Source: Gammaproteobacteria bacterium (GTDB lineage: Bacteria; Pseudomonadota; Gammaproteobacteria; Enterobacterales; Kangiellaceae). Taken from it: a stretch of DNA of 37,612 bases. A program made the translations under genes and the position numbers. This document shows positions 1-9,390 of this stretch, piece after piece. Within the stretch, counting starts at the first letter, position 1, and each line of letters opens with the position of its first letter. Under the pieces are notes generated by a model. That model was not told the origin of the DNA and did no database searches. It was given only the letters and a program-made list of their open reading frames with translations. The stretch is from positions 1-37,612 of the forward strand of contig JAUIHB010000004.1 of NCBI GenBank assembly GCA_030432465.1. Direction: 5' to 3'.

Positions 1-2
1 GC

Positions 3-1523
3 AAAACTTGGGCAAATATTAAGCCTGAAACTATTCCTGCTCAGAAAACGGTAAATGGTGAAAACTGCAAGACTATCACTGAGTATTTAGGTGAAAAAAT
101 TTACGGTTGCACATCGAAAAATCACTCTCAGGCATGGTGTTATAAAAATGATGGTAGTTGGGATGATTGTCAACCTCCGGAGCAACCTCCACAATTAAAT
201 CATACGTTGCCAGTTGAGTCTCAAAGTATTCAACAAATTGCTTTAGGTTCTTGTTTTAAAACTCAGGGTAATATGCCTCAGACTATGTCGCGATTGATTT
301 CACAAAGTCCCGATTTGTTTCTATGGTTGGGAGATAATATTTATGCTGATACAACGAATATGAGTGTTATGCGACAAAAATATGACAATAAGAAATCTAA
401 CGCTGACTATCAGAAATTTTTGCAAGCGAAAATTCCTGTCATGGCAACTTGGGATGATCACGATTTTGGGCGAAATAATGATGGAAAACATTATGCAAAG
501 CGTGCAGAAAGTCAACAAGAGTTCTTGCGTCACTTTGATACTCCTCAGGGAGATCCCAGGTATACAACACAGGATGGAATTTATTCTTCAAAAATGTTTG
601 GTAATGAGGGACAGCGGGTGCATGTAATAATGCTAGATGCTCGCTATTTTCGATCTCCGACATTTTCTTCATATGGTAGTTGTGAAGGTAATAGCTCTAC
701 CATTTTAGGTGATAAGCAATGGCTATGGTTGCAAAATGAACTTAATAAAACTTCTGAAATTAAAGTAATAGCATCGGGTATTCAGGTTTTGCCGCCATTG
801 CATCAAGGACGGAATGTAACTTCTTATTGTGCTTACGGAGATGGACAAGCATTTAACCAAGCGATAAGTAATTTAAATGAAGAAAATATGTCCGGCACTA
901 ACTATGAATCATGGGCTGAAATTCCTTTGCAACGTGAAAAGTTATTACGTATGGTGCAACGTTCTGTCAATCAAGGACATGCTAAGAAAGTTGTGTTTGC
1001 TTCCGGAGATCAACATTGGGGAGAGTTATTACAGAAAAATATTCCTGTGAGTGCCGCGGATGGAGCCGCAGTTACGGTTTATGAAGTAACTGCGTCTGGC
1101 TTTGGACAAAATTGGCCTTATTCGGTTCCTAATCCTTTACGTTTGCCTGTATGGGCGAATGAGCAAGGCACTGGGCCTTTTTTGCGACAATGTCAGTTTC
1201 CTTTTAAATATGCAGGTGTTGAATATAAGCAATGTATTACTCGTGATAATTCAAAACCTTGGTGTTATACCGAAGTTGATACAAATGGTCATGGAGTTGA
1301 AGGTCAATGGGGTAATTGTGCATCTGATGGGGAAACTATCCCAACAGGAAAAGTCGGCGTTGTCTCAAGTAATATGAGTACTTTAACTACTGATGATCGC
1401 CACTTGATTAATCGCTCTGGTAGTAATTATGGTATGTTAGACATTGACTGGCAAAATAAAACGATTCGCCTATCGATTCAGACCGCAACAGAAGAAGCAG
1501 TGTCCACTGAAATTAACTTTTAA
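3..1523 (+). CDS. PhoD-like metallophosphatase/alkaline phosphatase D family protein with FN2/kringle-like modules (5'-truncated by the window edge)
   Basis: Listed ORF starts at a TTG (207), but the frame is open back to position 3 with no in-frame ATG. Motifs: GSC, WLGDNIYAD, TWDDHDFG, SGDQHWGE, GSNYGMLDIDW. Cys-rich modules: CQFPFKYAGVEYKQCITRDNSKPWCYTE...WGNC, and upstream NCKTITEYLGEKIYGCTSKNHSQAWCYKNDGSWDDC. Confidence 0.88.
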   Translation, partial: KTWANIKPETIPAQKTVNGENCKTITEYLGEKIYGCTSKNHSQAWCYKNDGSWDDCQPPEQPPQLNHTLPVESQSIQQIALGSCFKTQGNMPQTMSRLISQSPDLFLWLGDNIYADTTNMSVMRQKYDNKKSNADYQKFLQAKIPVMATWDDHDFGRNNDGKHYAKRAESQQEFLRHFDTPQGDPRYTTQDGIYSSKMFGNEGQRVHVIMLDARYFRSPTFSSYGSCEGNSSTILGDKQWLWLQNELNKTSEIKVIASGIQVLPPLHQGRNVTSYCAYGDGQAFNQAISNLNEENMSGTNYESWAEIPLQREKLLRMVQRSVNQGHAKKVVFASGDQHWGELLQKNIPVSAADGAAVTVYEVTASGFGQNWPYSVPNPLRLPVWANEQGTGPFLRQCQFPFKYAGVEYKQCITRDNSKPWCYTEVDTNGHGVEGQWGNCASDGETIPTGKVGVVSSNMSTLTTDDRHLINRSGSNYGMLDIDWQNKTIRLSIQTATEEAVSTEINF

Positions 1524-1591
1524 CAACTATAGGGCTTTGGGAAGAGCTGATTTTTGATTTGCTCGTAAAGGCTTTCATAGAATAAAAAAAT

Positions 1592-1620
1592 CCAGCGCTT
1601 CGGTAAGTTGATAGCGCTGG
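1592..1620. terminator. Bidirectional intrinsic terminator between convergent genes
   Basis: CCAGCGCT-N13-AGCGCTGG stem. A-tract on the left side (AATAAAAAAAT) gives a T-tract on the minus strand. Confidence 0.75.
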
Positions 1621-1681
1621 AATTGTTTGAAAAGTGAGAGACTGATTATAAACTAGTCTGGTTTTTCAATTGAAGCCATCA

Positions 1682-3745
1682 TTAATAGTTGATGCTTTTA
1701 CTTGAAATGTTTGACATATCACTTTCTACACCGTTTGAGTTAAAAGCGGTTACTGCGAAATAATAAGTGTTGTTGTTAGTTAAGCCATCAATGTAAACCG
1801 AAGTAGCATTCGCATCTGAAACGATTACGCTTTCAGTCATTTGTTCTACTGATGTTCCGTAGTACACTTTAAAGCCCGTTAAGTTAGATAATGGAGTGTT
1901 ATCTGTGTTAAACGTTGGTGCAGTCCAGCTAATAGTCGCAAAACCTTCTCCAGTTGGTTGGTTGCTAACTGTGATTGTCACTTCTTGTGAGTGAGACAAA
2001 GTTTCTGAATCGTGAATCACTGCTTTAATTGTGTGAGTACCATCAGAAAGCGTACTTGAAAGACTCGCACCTGTACCTAAGTAACCATCAACGTTTGATG
2101 TCCATTCAACATAAGAGCTGATATTACCGTCTTCGTTGTCCGATGCCGTTGCAGAAAAAGTAACGACTGCCTGGCTATCATAACTACCACCATTACTAGG
2201 AGATAAAATAGTTACTGTTGGTGCTTGATTATCAGACTGTTCACCTGTTACCAATATTGTTACTTGTCTTTGGATTGATGCGTTTGAGCTATCTACCGCA
2301 GTTGCTGTAATAACATGAGTACCTGTTGATAAGCTGGCTGAAATATCTGAACCAACACCTAATATACCGTCAACATTTGAGCTCCATTGGATGCTATTGC
2401 TTAGGTTTCCATCTTCAGGGTCGCTTGCAGAAGCCATAAAGTTAACCATAGAATCTTTATCAAAAGATGCACCACTTTGAGGCGAATCAATTTCAAGATT
2501 AGGTTGTGTATTTTGAGTATCTTCCAGTACGTAGGTTGTTACACTCGCAACAGCTGCTAAACCTTCTGAATCTTCAATAAATGCGCTGATAATATGCGTA
2601 CCGTTTGAAAGTACTTTGGTAAAGTTTGCACCTTGACCAATAAAACCATCAATACTTGAATTCCAGATAATGTTACTACTTAGGTTACCATCTTCATTAT
2701 CATTAGCCGAACCGCTGAAGTTAATAACACTACTAAACTCAAATGTTGAATCTGTTTTTGGTGTGTTGATAGCAACAGTAGGTTCAGTATTCACTACTTC
2801 ATTTAATACTTGTACATTAACTGATTGACTTGCTGATAAACCGTTTGAGTCATTCACTTGTGCTGTCACAGTATGTGAGCCACTACTAAGTACACGAGAA
2901 ATATCTGAACCTGTACCTAAGTAACCATCAACATTTGATTGCCAAACAATTTGATTACTTAAGTTGCCATCTTCGTTATCACTTGCAGAAGCTTGGAAAA
3001 TAATAACTGAGTTATATTCATAAGATGAACCTGAGTTTGGTAAACCTAAAGCTATTGCCGGAGCTGTATTAACAACTTCACCTTGCACAACGATATTAAC
3101 CGATACTGTTTTTGACATACCTTGTGAATCGGTTGTTGTGGCTGCAATAGAATGCGTGCCACTTGATAATGCTGAATTAATATCAGAACCAACGCCAAGT
3201 GAACCATCAATATTCGAATACCAGTGGATATCATTACTTAAATTACCATCTTCATTATCACTTGCAGAACCCATAAAATTGATAACTGTATCACTTTCAA
3301 ATGTCGAACCGTTTTGCGGAAAATCAATTTCAATATTAGGCTGCGTATTTGAATCAATGTTTGCGACAGAAGCTAATACACGAACAGTAATTCGCTTTCT
3401 GGTTACAAGTGATTGAGAGTTTTTAACGACCGCAGTAATTTTGTGAATGCCTTCACTTAAGTTAGCTGTTACCGATGCGCCTTTATCAAAAGTACCGTTG
3501 ATGCTCGAACGCCATCTGATTTTATGGCTGATGTCTCCATCAACTTCATCATAAGCGACTGCAGAAAATGTGATTGCATCATTGCTTGCAAACTCATCGT
3601 AGTTTGATGGAGAAACTAAAGTAAGGGTTGGGTTGCTTGCGTAAGCTTGAGCTGTTTGAGCGCTTACAATAAAAGACATCAAAACTAAAGTCATTAAAGA
3701 GTGAACGATAGTATTTTTAGAAAAACAATTTAAAACATATTTCAT
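1682..3745 (-). CDS. Secreted protein with six tandem Ig-like (about 93 aa) repeats and a C-terminal fibronectin type III domain
   Basis: Signal peptide-like N-terminus (MKYVLNCFSKNTIVHSLMTLVLMSFIVSAQTAQA). Repeating pattern 'P.sG..f.....i.F.asAsDnEDGnlS..I.W.Sn.DG.lG.G......LS.GtH.I.A...DS'. C-terminal FN3-like 'ISWTAP...GFKVYYGTS...YYFAVTAFNSNGVES'. Start chosen at the internal Met (ORF track 3772). Confidence 0.85.
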   Translation of the reverse strand: MKYVLNCFSKNTIVHSLMTLVLMSFIVSAQTAQAYASNPTLTLVSPSNYDEFASNDAITFSAVAYDEVDGDISHKIRWRSSINGTFDKGASVTANLSEGIHKITAVVKNSQSLVTRKRITVRVLASVANIDSNTQPNIEIDFPQNGSTFESDTVINFMGSASDNEDGNLSNDIHWYSNIDGSLGVGSDINSALSSGTHSIAATTTDSQGMSKTVSVNIVVQGEVVNTAPAIALGLPNSGSSYEYNSVIIFQASASDNEDGNLSNQIVWQSNVDGYLGTGSDISRVLSSGSHTVTAQVNDSNGLSASQSVNVQVLNEVVNTEPTVAINTPKTDSTFEFSSVINFSGSANDNEDGNLSSNIIWNSSIDGFIGQGANFTKVLSNGTHIISAFIEDSEGLAAVASVTTYVLEDTQNTQPNLEIDSPQSGASFDKDSMVNFMASASDPEDGNLSNSIQWSSNVDGILGVGSDISASLSTGTHVITATAVDSSNASIQRQVTILVTGEQSDNQAPTVTILSPSNGGSYDSQAVVTFSATASDNEDGNISSYVEWTSNVDGYLGTGASLSSTLSDGTHTIKAVIHDSETLSHSQEVTITVSNQPTGEGFATISWTAPTFNTDNTPLSNLTGFKVYYGTSVEQMTESVIVSDANATSVYIDGLTNNNTYYFAVTAFNSNGVESDMSNISSKSINY
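1945..3634 (-). repeat. Six tandem Ig-like coding repeats (about 280 bp each)
   Basis: Six aligned copies of '...SASDNEDGNLSN.I.W.SN.DG.LG.GSDI...LSSGTH...' in the translated protein. Confidence 0.85.
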
Positions 3746-4230
3746 AAGATTTATTACCATTTGAAGAAACACAAATAACTAGAAACATTTTGTTTATCGA
3801 CTCTACAGGATTTTCTTAACCATGATCATTGGTAGATGTGCAGTGCTTCACAATTGCGATGTGAACTTCAAAAAGGTTCTAAAGTTTTTATTGAATTTGT
3901 TTTTTTATTAGAGTGAATATGAAATGACTAGAAAAAAATTCAAAAAATAAAACAGATATTTTGTTTTGTTAATTTTTAAAATAAAATAAAGATAGGGTTT
4001 TAAAGTAAAAGTAGTCGGTATAAATGTAATTTATATGTTAATGAAAAATATTTTTCGATAGGCTGCACATTAAATTTCAAATAAATTTAATTGAAAATTA
4101 AGTTGAATCTTTTAATCCCTGTGAGTGGTATCACAAAAAAAATGTGATGTGATTGGGGTTATTGAAATTGATCTAAAAAAATACCTAAAGTTTTTTCCGA
4201 ACAATTAAACTGAAATGATTGGGTTTATCC

Positions 4231-4310
4231 TGATTCGGAAAGATAGCTTTCTTTATTGCCTCTGAAAGCTTTTAGGAGAATGCTCCAATGGTGAAATTTT
4301 CAGGCAATTT
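4231..4310. other. Candidate structured RNA/DNA element (nested stem-loops), unassigned
   Basis: GAAAG-atag-CTTTC hairpin (4238-4251), then ATTGCCT(4255-4261)/AGGCAAT(4302-4308) stem extendable by GAAA/TTTC, enclosing a GGAG-aatg-CTCC hairpin (4275-4286). Lies in a long AT-rich intergenic region. Confidence 0.4.
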
Positions 4311-4528
4311 GAAATAATTACAGATATTTGTCTTAGTTTTGAGATTACTACTCGTTAGATAACTCCTTTATCACTCTTGATTTGCACCAGAACAGGCTTG
4401 TAAGCGCAATTAAATGAAAATTATCAAGAATTTTTGCATCTGGCATACTACTTGCGACGTAACAATGACATAAGCTCAAAAGTGCTTATCAATTGAAATT
4501 AGAAGTAAAAATCAATTAAGGAGTCATT

Positions 4529-4756
4529 ATGAATCAAGTGAAGTATGAAGGTCGATGGCAGCCGTTTAATGGCAATTTACGTAGAAAATCAAAATCACAT
4601 AAGCCGAATAGTAATGATATCAATATCTTTACTGGGAAGCGAAACAAGCTGATTAGCCGAGTTCAACAAGAGTACGGTAAAACACGGCTACAGGCCGAGC
4701 AAGAAGTGGATGCCTATCTTTCAAGGCTAAAAATAGCTCAGCAACAGTGCATGTAA
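4529..4756 (+). CDS. CsbD-like stress-response family small protein
   Basis: 75 aa; 'VKYEGRWQPFNGNLR...IFTGKRNKLISRVQQEYGKTRLQAEQEVDAYLSRL' resembles the CsbD pattern (W..lkG...G...Gk.d.L.G.iQ..YG.....A..evd.w). Confidence 0.65.
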   Translation: MNQVKYEGRWQPFNGNLRRKSKSHKPNSNDINIFTGKRNKLISRVQQEYGKTRLQAEQEVDAYLSRLKIAQQQCM

Positions 4757-4777
4757 AGCTATTGTTGCTGAGTTTCT
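4737..4777 (+). terminator. Intrinsic terminator overlapping the 3' end of the CsbD-like CDS
   Basis: CTCAGCAACA-N16-TGTTGCTGAG perfect 10-bp stem followed by TTTCT. Confidence 0.6.
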
Positions 4778-4814
4778 AGGTTATTTAAACAATAAGTAAT
4801 TAAAAATAATTTTA

Positions 4815-6263
4815 TTATTCGCTTATGGGTTGACGTTGTGTCGTCTCTGAATTGGATTGGCTAAACTGGGAGCCGACGAGCATGCCTATGAGGGCTCCGA
4901 AAAAACCCATGAATTGAGCTGGTATTGTTGGCTCAGCGGTCAATAATTCCATTGGGAGCCAGACAGCAGCTCCAACAACAATTGAAGCCAGCGCACCATT
5001 TTTGTTCGCTTTTTTCCAGTAGATGCCCGCAACTAAAGGAACAAATGCTATGACTAAAGTGACTTTATAGGCATTTTCTACCATTCGGTGTATCGAAGTT
5101 TGCTGTATTTGTGACCAAAGGGCATACACGGTGACTAAAATTGCAAATAAGGCAACAACTCCCCTAATTAACCATAAAAAATGGCGATCTCTTAAGTCGC
5201 TGTCAGGAAGCAGCGGACGAATGACATTTTCTGATAAGGTGACTGACGGCGCAAGTAGTGTGCTGCTTGCGGTACTCATTATTACTGATAACAAAGCGCC
5301 AAAGAAAATAATCTGTGCATAAAGAGGTAAATGATTCAAAATTAAGTTAGGTAATACGAGCTGTGGATCATGCTCGGTGAGTCTTGCACTCATTTCAGGG
5401 TCAATAATAAAAGCTGAATAGGCTAAGTAGAGTGGGATGGCTGCAAAAAAGAAATAAGCAATACCACCTAATATGGTACCCCAGACGGCAATATTTTCGC
5501 TTTTAGCGGAATTAGCACGTTGAAAAACATCTTGTTGAGGAATGGAACCAAAACCCATGGTCAAAAATCCCGCAATAAATGTAATAATTGCTGCGCTATT
5601 CAAATCAGGCCAAAAATCAAACTTGCCCGCCGCTGCCGCGTGGTTAAAGACGTTTGAAAAGCCTTGAGTCATATCTGAAACCATAAAAGTAATCCATAGC
5701 AATCCTAATACGATGACTAGCATTTGCACGAAAGTGGTAATCGCTACTGACCACATGCCACCAAATAAGGTGTATATCAGGACAATCGTCGCGCCCATAG
5801 CAATACCTGATGAGACGCTGACTGCACCACTGGTTAGCACATTGAGTACAAGCCCTAATGCTGTCACTTGCGCCGACACCCAGCCAAGGTAAGATAATGC
5901 TATTGCTATTCCAACGATAATTTCAACTGTCTGTCCATATTTATCACGATAAAAGTCACCGATAGTCAGTAAATTCTTGCGATACAAGGGGCGGGCGAAT
6001 ATCAAGCCAAAAAAGATTAAACAAAATGCCGCGCCAAAAGGATCGGAAATTAGTCCACCAAGGTTTTCTTTCATAAATGTCCCAGGAATGCCGAGTATTG
6101 TTTCGGCACCAAACCAAGTGGCAAAAACCATGGCAATAACGACAGGCATAGGAAGGCTTCGACCAGCGGTTATATAATCTTTAGAATTGTGAACCTTTGT
6201 CGCAGCAAATACGCCAAGCCCGATAGATAATAATAAATAAAGTGTGACAAACCCAATTAACAT
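4815..6263 (-). CDS. Sodium:solute symporter family (SSS) transporter
   Basis: 482 aa polytopic protein; 'KDYITAGRSLPMPVVIAMVFATWFGAETILGIPG', 'GFGSIPQQDVFQRANSAKSENIAVWGTILGG' typical of SSS. Confidence 0.9.
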   Translation of the reverse strand: MLIGFVTLYLLLSIGLGVFAATKVHNSKDYITAGRSLPMPVVIAMVFATWFGAETILGIPGTFMKENLGGLISDPFGAAFCLIFFGLIFARPLYRKNLLTIGDFYRDKYGQTVEIIVGIAIALSYLGWVSAQVTALGLVLNVLTSGAVSVSSGIAMGATIVLIYTLFGGMWSVAITTFVQMLVIVLGLLWITFMVSDMTQGFSNVFNHAAAAGKFDFWPDLNSAAIITFIAGFLTMGFGSIPQQDVFQRANSAKSENIAVWGTILGGIAYFFFAAIPLYLAYSAFIIDPEMSARLTEHDPQLVLPNLILNHLPLYAQIIFFGALLSVIMSTASSTLLAPSVTLSENVIRPLLPDSDLRDRHFLWLIRGVVALFAILVTVYALWSQIQQTSIHRMVENAYKVTLVIAFVPLVAGIYWKKANKNGALASIVVGAAVWLPMELLTAEPTIPAQFMGFFGALIGMLVGSQFSQSNSETTQRQPISE

Positions 6264-6508
6264 TCGTGGTTTACCTCATATTTACAGCGGGTGCTGTAAC
6301 GCTGATATTAACAATCGTGGGAGTCTCAATCAGGCTCCAGCGAGAGCGTTGTTATTTTGGGTGTAATATACTGGATTTTTGATAGGAAAGGCGAGAGTTT
6401 ATTTTCGTAGCTCAAAGCTGATAATGTTCGGGAATCTTTCAAACTGGTCGGTAAATAGTAATAAACTATTTACCGACTCATCGAGTAAGCTAAATAATAA
6501 TATTAATG

Positions 6509-8986
6509 TTAGCTTTGCTTAATTTTTTTCAGCAGCATAAATAGGTCAATCAATGATATCCGTCCATCTTGATTGAAGTCATATCGACGTTTATTTCCGG
6601 CTGCTGAACGGAATAAATTTTTAGCAACCAGACGTATGTCTTTAGCATTCAGTTTGCCATCATTATTAGTATCGAATGAAGGTTTTAAATATAATCCAAC
6701 AATGACAGGATCGTGGTCAGAAGCTCGATAGGCCTGTTCACTGTATAAGCTAATAACTTGCTCATCAGTTTTATACTCAAGGTTGTAATCTAAAACTTTA
6801 GGTTCATCAGCGTTAATATGCCATTCAGTCACATCAGTCACTTGGGAAGTTAAACTAGAGTTGCTTAATGCATGATCTAATGATCCTGCTTGACCATAAA
6901 ATACGTAAGAATAGTTATCTTCACCAACAAATTGCTTAAGTAAATTATTAAAACCTAAACTCTCTATTTGTGTGATTGGATCTTCCATCGCATAAGCATT
7001 CAAGTCACCAATAATCATTATATCATTATCTTCTGCTTGAGTTGGATTACTTTGGAGCCATTCAACTAACGTTACAGCAGCTTGAGTTCTAATTTCGTTC
7101 CAACAACCTTGTCCATCATTTTGATCGGCGTTACTGTCCTGAGTATTTGAAGGGCAGCTGCCTTTTGATTTAAAATGATTTACTACCACAGAGAAAACGC
7201 CATTACTTTCAATTTCACGGAATGTTTGCAAAAGTGGTTGACGATTTTTATCCGAAAAAACACCGCTACTTAGCGTTGCTGCATGACCTAAAGCAACTAC
7301 CTTTTCTGTGTTATAAATTAAACCTACAGCTATCGCATCTGTGCCTATCTGTGATTCTATTGGTTGTGCAAATGTATAGTTTTTTCCGGTAGCATTAGAT
7401 AACGCATTGACTAAATCAGCGATAGCACTTTCACTACCAAAACCATCATTTTCGATTTCCATTAAACCAATGACATCAGCTTGCATATCAGCTAAAGCAT
7501 TGACTATTTTGGTTTGTTGGCGCATAAATTCGACATAAGTATTCGCGCCTCGCTCTGTAGGAAAGCCACCACCTAAACCATCACCATTGAAATAATTTAA
7601 AACATTAAAGCTAGCTACTTTTATTGGTGCATCTTTAATTGAACTGTTGTCAGGACGTAGGTTGCTTGCTTGAAATATGGGTTGGGTCGTTGGTTGAATT
7701 CGATATGCACCAAAAGCTTCATGTAAAACACCTTGTATATTTTGTACCGTATCGCCGGCACGTACCGTATTATAGGCACTTAATTCTGGTTGTGGGTAAG
7801 GTATCAGTGTTGGGTTTTGACGACTGCTGCCATCATCTAACACAATTCGATTTAAATTATTTTGTGCTTGCATGATGTTCGCACTTTCTCCAGGTGATAC
7901 TTGATTCGTTGGATTGAATAATCTCCCATAAGATAAAAGCAACTCTCCATACCTTCCAAGATTATAATTTTCAGAAACAGTTAAGGTTTGCTCAAACTTA
8001 ATGCTCATACCTTCATATTTTTCGATGTCTGTTGTATGCGCTAAAGGTAAGCTGACTATTTTAGAAGAAAAATTCAGGCCGCTTTCACAAATGGAAATGC
8101 TAGCTATGTTTTTTATTTGAGTTAGCTTTCCATATTCATCAACAATACCTGAAACTCTAACTTTATCGCCAGTGGAAACATCAACACCAAATCCACTATC
8201 GTAAATAAAAATACCTTCGGAAGTTTTTTCATCGCTATCTTGATCTACAAGTTCTTCTTGAATAAAAAAACCATTTAGCTGATTGTTATTTTGAAAATCG
8301 GCAATAACAATACCTTCAACCTCTACTGCTGCACCACCCATTGTTGTTGCTAGTTGAGTGCCCTGAATTTGGTGAATAAATATTGCAGGATCATTACAGT
8401 TACCTATTTGGGGTTCTTCACTATTCTCTAATTTACCGAGTCCATCAAATGTATCGATAGTGTAACCTTGCCACTGAGCTGCTGGATCAAATTCATCAGT
8501 AGAGTTTATATCTCCGGAGTCTAAAGTTAACGTTCTGCGTAATGTGTTATTCTGGGTGCTAGTATCACCAATACCCCATTCACTACCAGGATCAAAACCG
8601 ATTTGACCGATGCTATCAACCACTTGCTCGCTTTTAACCAGTTCAATAGCATCGTCACCATTAAACCAGCCGGAACCCTGAGTTTGATCGGCGACTGATA
8701 ATATTTCAGAAGTAGCTTTTTCATGAGCAATTACAAAGGTTTCTCCTGCTGCAACTTCACCTGATAAGTTAATGGTTAAACTTGCCGTATTTTTCCCATT
8801 GAAGTACATTTTTATCTGATAATCATTTAATTGAATTGGTTGTTCTGTCAGGTTAGCGATTTCTAATGCTTTGTTATTGCTACTGCCCTCAACATACTCT
8901 GAGAAAAATAAATCACTCGGTGTGGCGTGAACATAAGCTGTCTGTAACGATGCGATGATCGCTGCTGATAGCAATTTGAGTTTCAT
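6509..8986 (-). CDS. ExeM/NucH-family extracellular endonuclease with N-terminal lamin-tail domain and C-terminal dockerin-like EF-hand pair
   Basis: Signal peptide; LTD 'LFFSEYVEGSSNNKALEIANLTEQPIQLNDYQI'; OB-like 'GFFIQEE..DQDSDEKTSEGIFIYD'; EEP nuclease 'KVASFNVLNYFNGDG', 'GLMEIENDGF', 'VVVNHFKSKG', 'IIGDLNAY', 'ASDHDPVIVGL'; tail 'DTNNDGKLNAKDIRLVAKNL...YDFNQDGRISLIDLFMLLKKI'. Confidence 0.92.
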   Translation of the reverse strand: MKLKLLSAAIIASLQTAYVHATPSDLFFSEYVEGSSNNKALEIANLTEQPIQLNDYQIKMYFNGKNTASLTINLSGEVAAGETFVIAHEKATSEILSVADQTQGSGWFNGDDAIELVKSEQVVDSIGQIGFDPGSEWGIGDTSTQNNTLRRTLTLDSGDINSTDEFDPAAQWQGYTIDTFDGLGKLENSEEPQIGNCNDPAIFIHQIQGTQLATTMGGAAVEVEGIVIADFQNNNQLNGFFIQEELVDQDSDEKTSEGIFIYDSGFGVDVSTGDKVRVSGIVDEYGKLTQIKNIASISICESGLNFSSKIVSLPLAHTTDIEKYEGMSIKFEQTLTVSENYNLGRYGELLLSYGRLFNPTNQVSPGESANIMQAQNNLNRIVLDDGSSRQNPTLIPYPQPELSAYNTVRAGDTVQNIQGVLHEAFGAYRIQPTTQPIFQASNLRPDNSSIKDAPIKVASFNVLNYFNGDGLGGGFPTERGANTYVEFMRQQTKIVNALADMQADVIGLMEIENDGFGSESAIADLVNALSNATGKNYTFAQPIESQIGTDAIAVGLIYNTEKVVALGHAATLSSGVFSDKNRQPLLQTFREIESNGVFSVVVNHFKSKGSCPSNTQDSNADQNDGQGCWNEIRTQAAVTLVEWLQSNPTQAEDNDIMIIGDLNAYAMEDPITQIESLGFNNLLKQFVGEDNYSYVFYGQAGSLDHALSNSSLTSQVTDVTEWHINADEPKVLDYNLEYKTDEQVISLYSEQAYRASDHDPVIVGLYLKPSFDTNNDGKLNAKDIRLVAKNLFRSAAGNKRRYDFNQDGRISLIDLFMLLKKIKQS

Positions 8987-9284
8987 AGTTTCATCCTGTA
9001 TTAGTTTTTTGATTTATCGATAATTGAGTAGACATAAAGTAATGAGTGTTGAAAACATTACTGCAAATTATTGTGAGATATCTGGGCTACTCTGGCTTTT
9101 TAATATGACGAGAAGGTGACAGCAAAAAAATAATTTTTCAAAATTAACTTGTATATGAACAGAAATGATAAAAATATAGCTTAGCTATCTATTGTTAAGA
9201 TTGTTTGAGGTGATAGAGCAGCTAAATAATTGAATTATTAAATAATAGAGTTATAAGTTAGGAGGTAAGGTTACTCAAGAGATT

Positions 9285-9325
9285 AAAAAAGAACCCCAGC
9301 ATAGCGTAAGTTAACTATGTTGGGG
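9285..9325 (-). terminator. Intrinsic terminator downstream of the DUF2383-like gene
   Basis: CCCCAGCATAG-N10-CTATGTTGGGG stem (one G.T pair); on the minus strand followed by TTCTTTTTT. Confidence 0.75.
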
Positions 9326-9390
9326 CCTTTCGAGTTCACAATGAAGCATGAGTTTCATTGTTCTTTGTGGCACCTGCAGACTGGAAATTT

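Noticed and set aside
1945-3634. CRISPR-like or non-coding tandem repeat
   Set aside because: The periodicity of about 280 bp is fully explained by in-frame Ig-like protein repeats.
4231-4330. Degenerate glycine riboswitch (GGAGA...CAGGCAA...CAGA blocks)
   Set aside because: Some consensus words are present, but spacing and pairing do not fit the aptamer: the CAGGCAAT instead pairs with ATTGCCT. No glycine-related gene is downstream. Kept only as an unassigned structured element.
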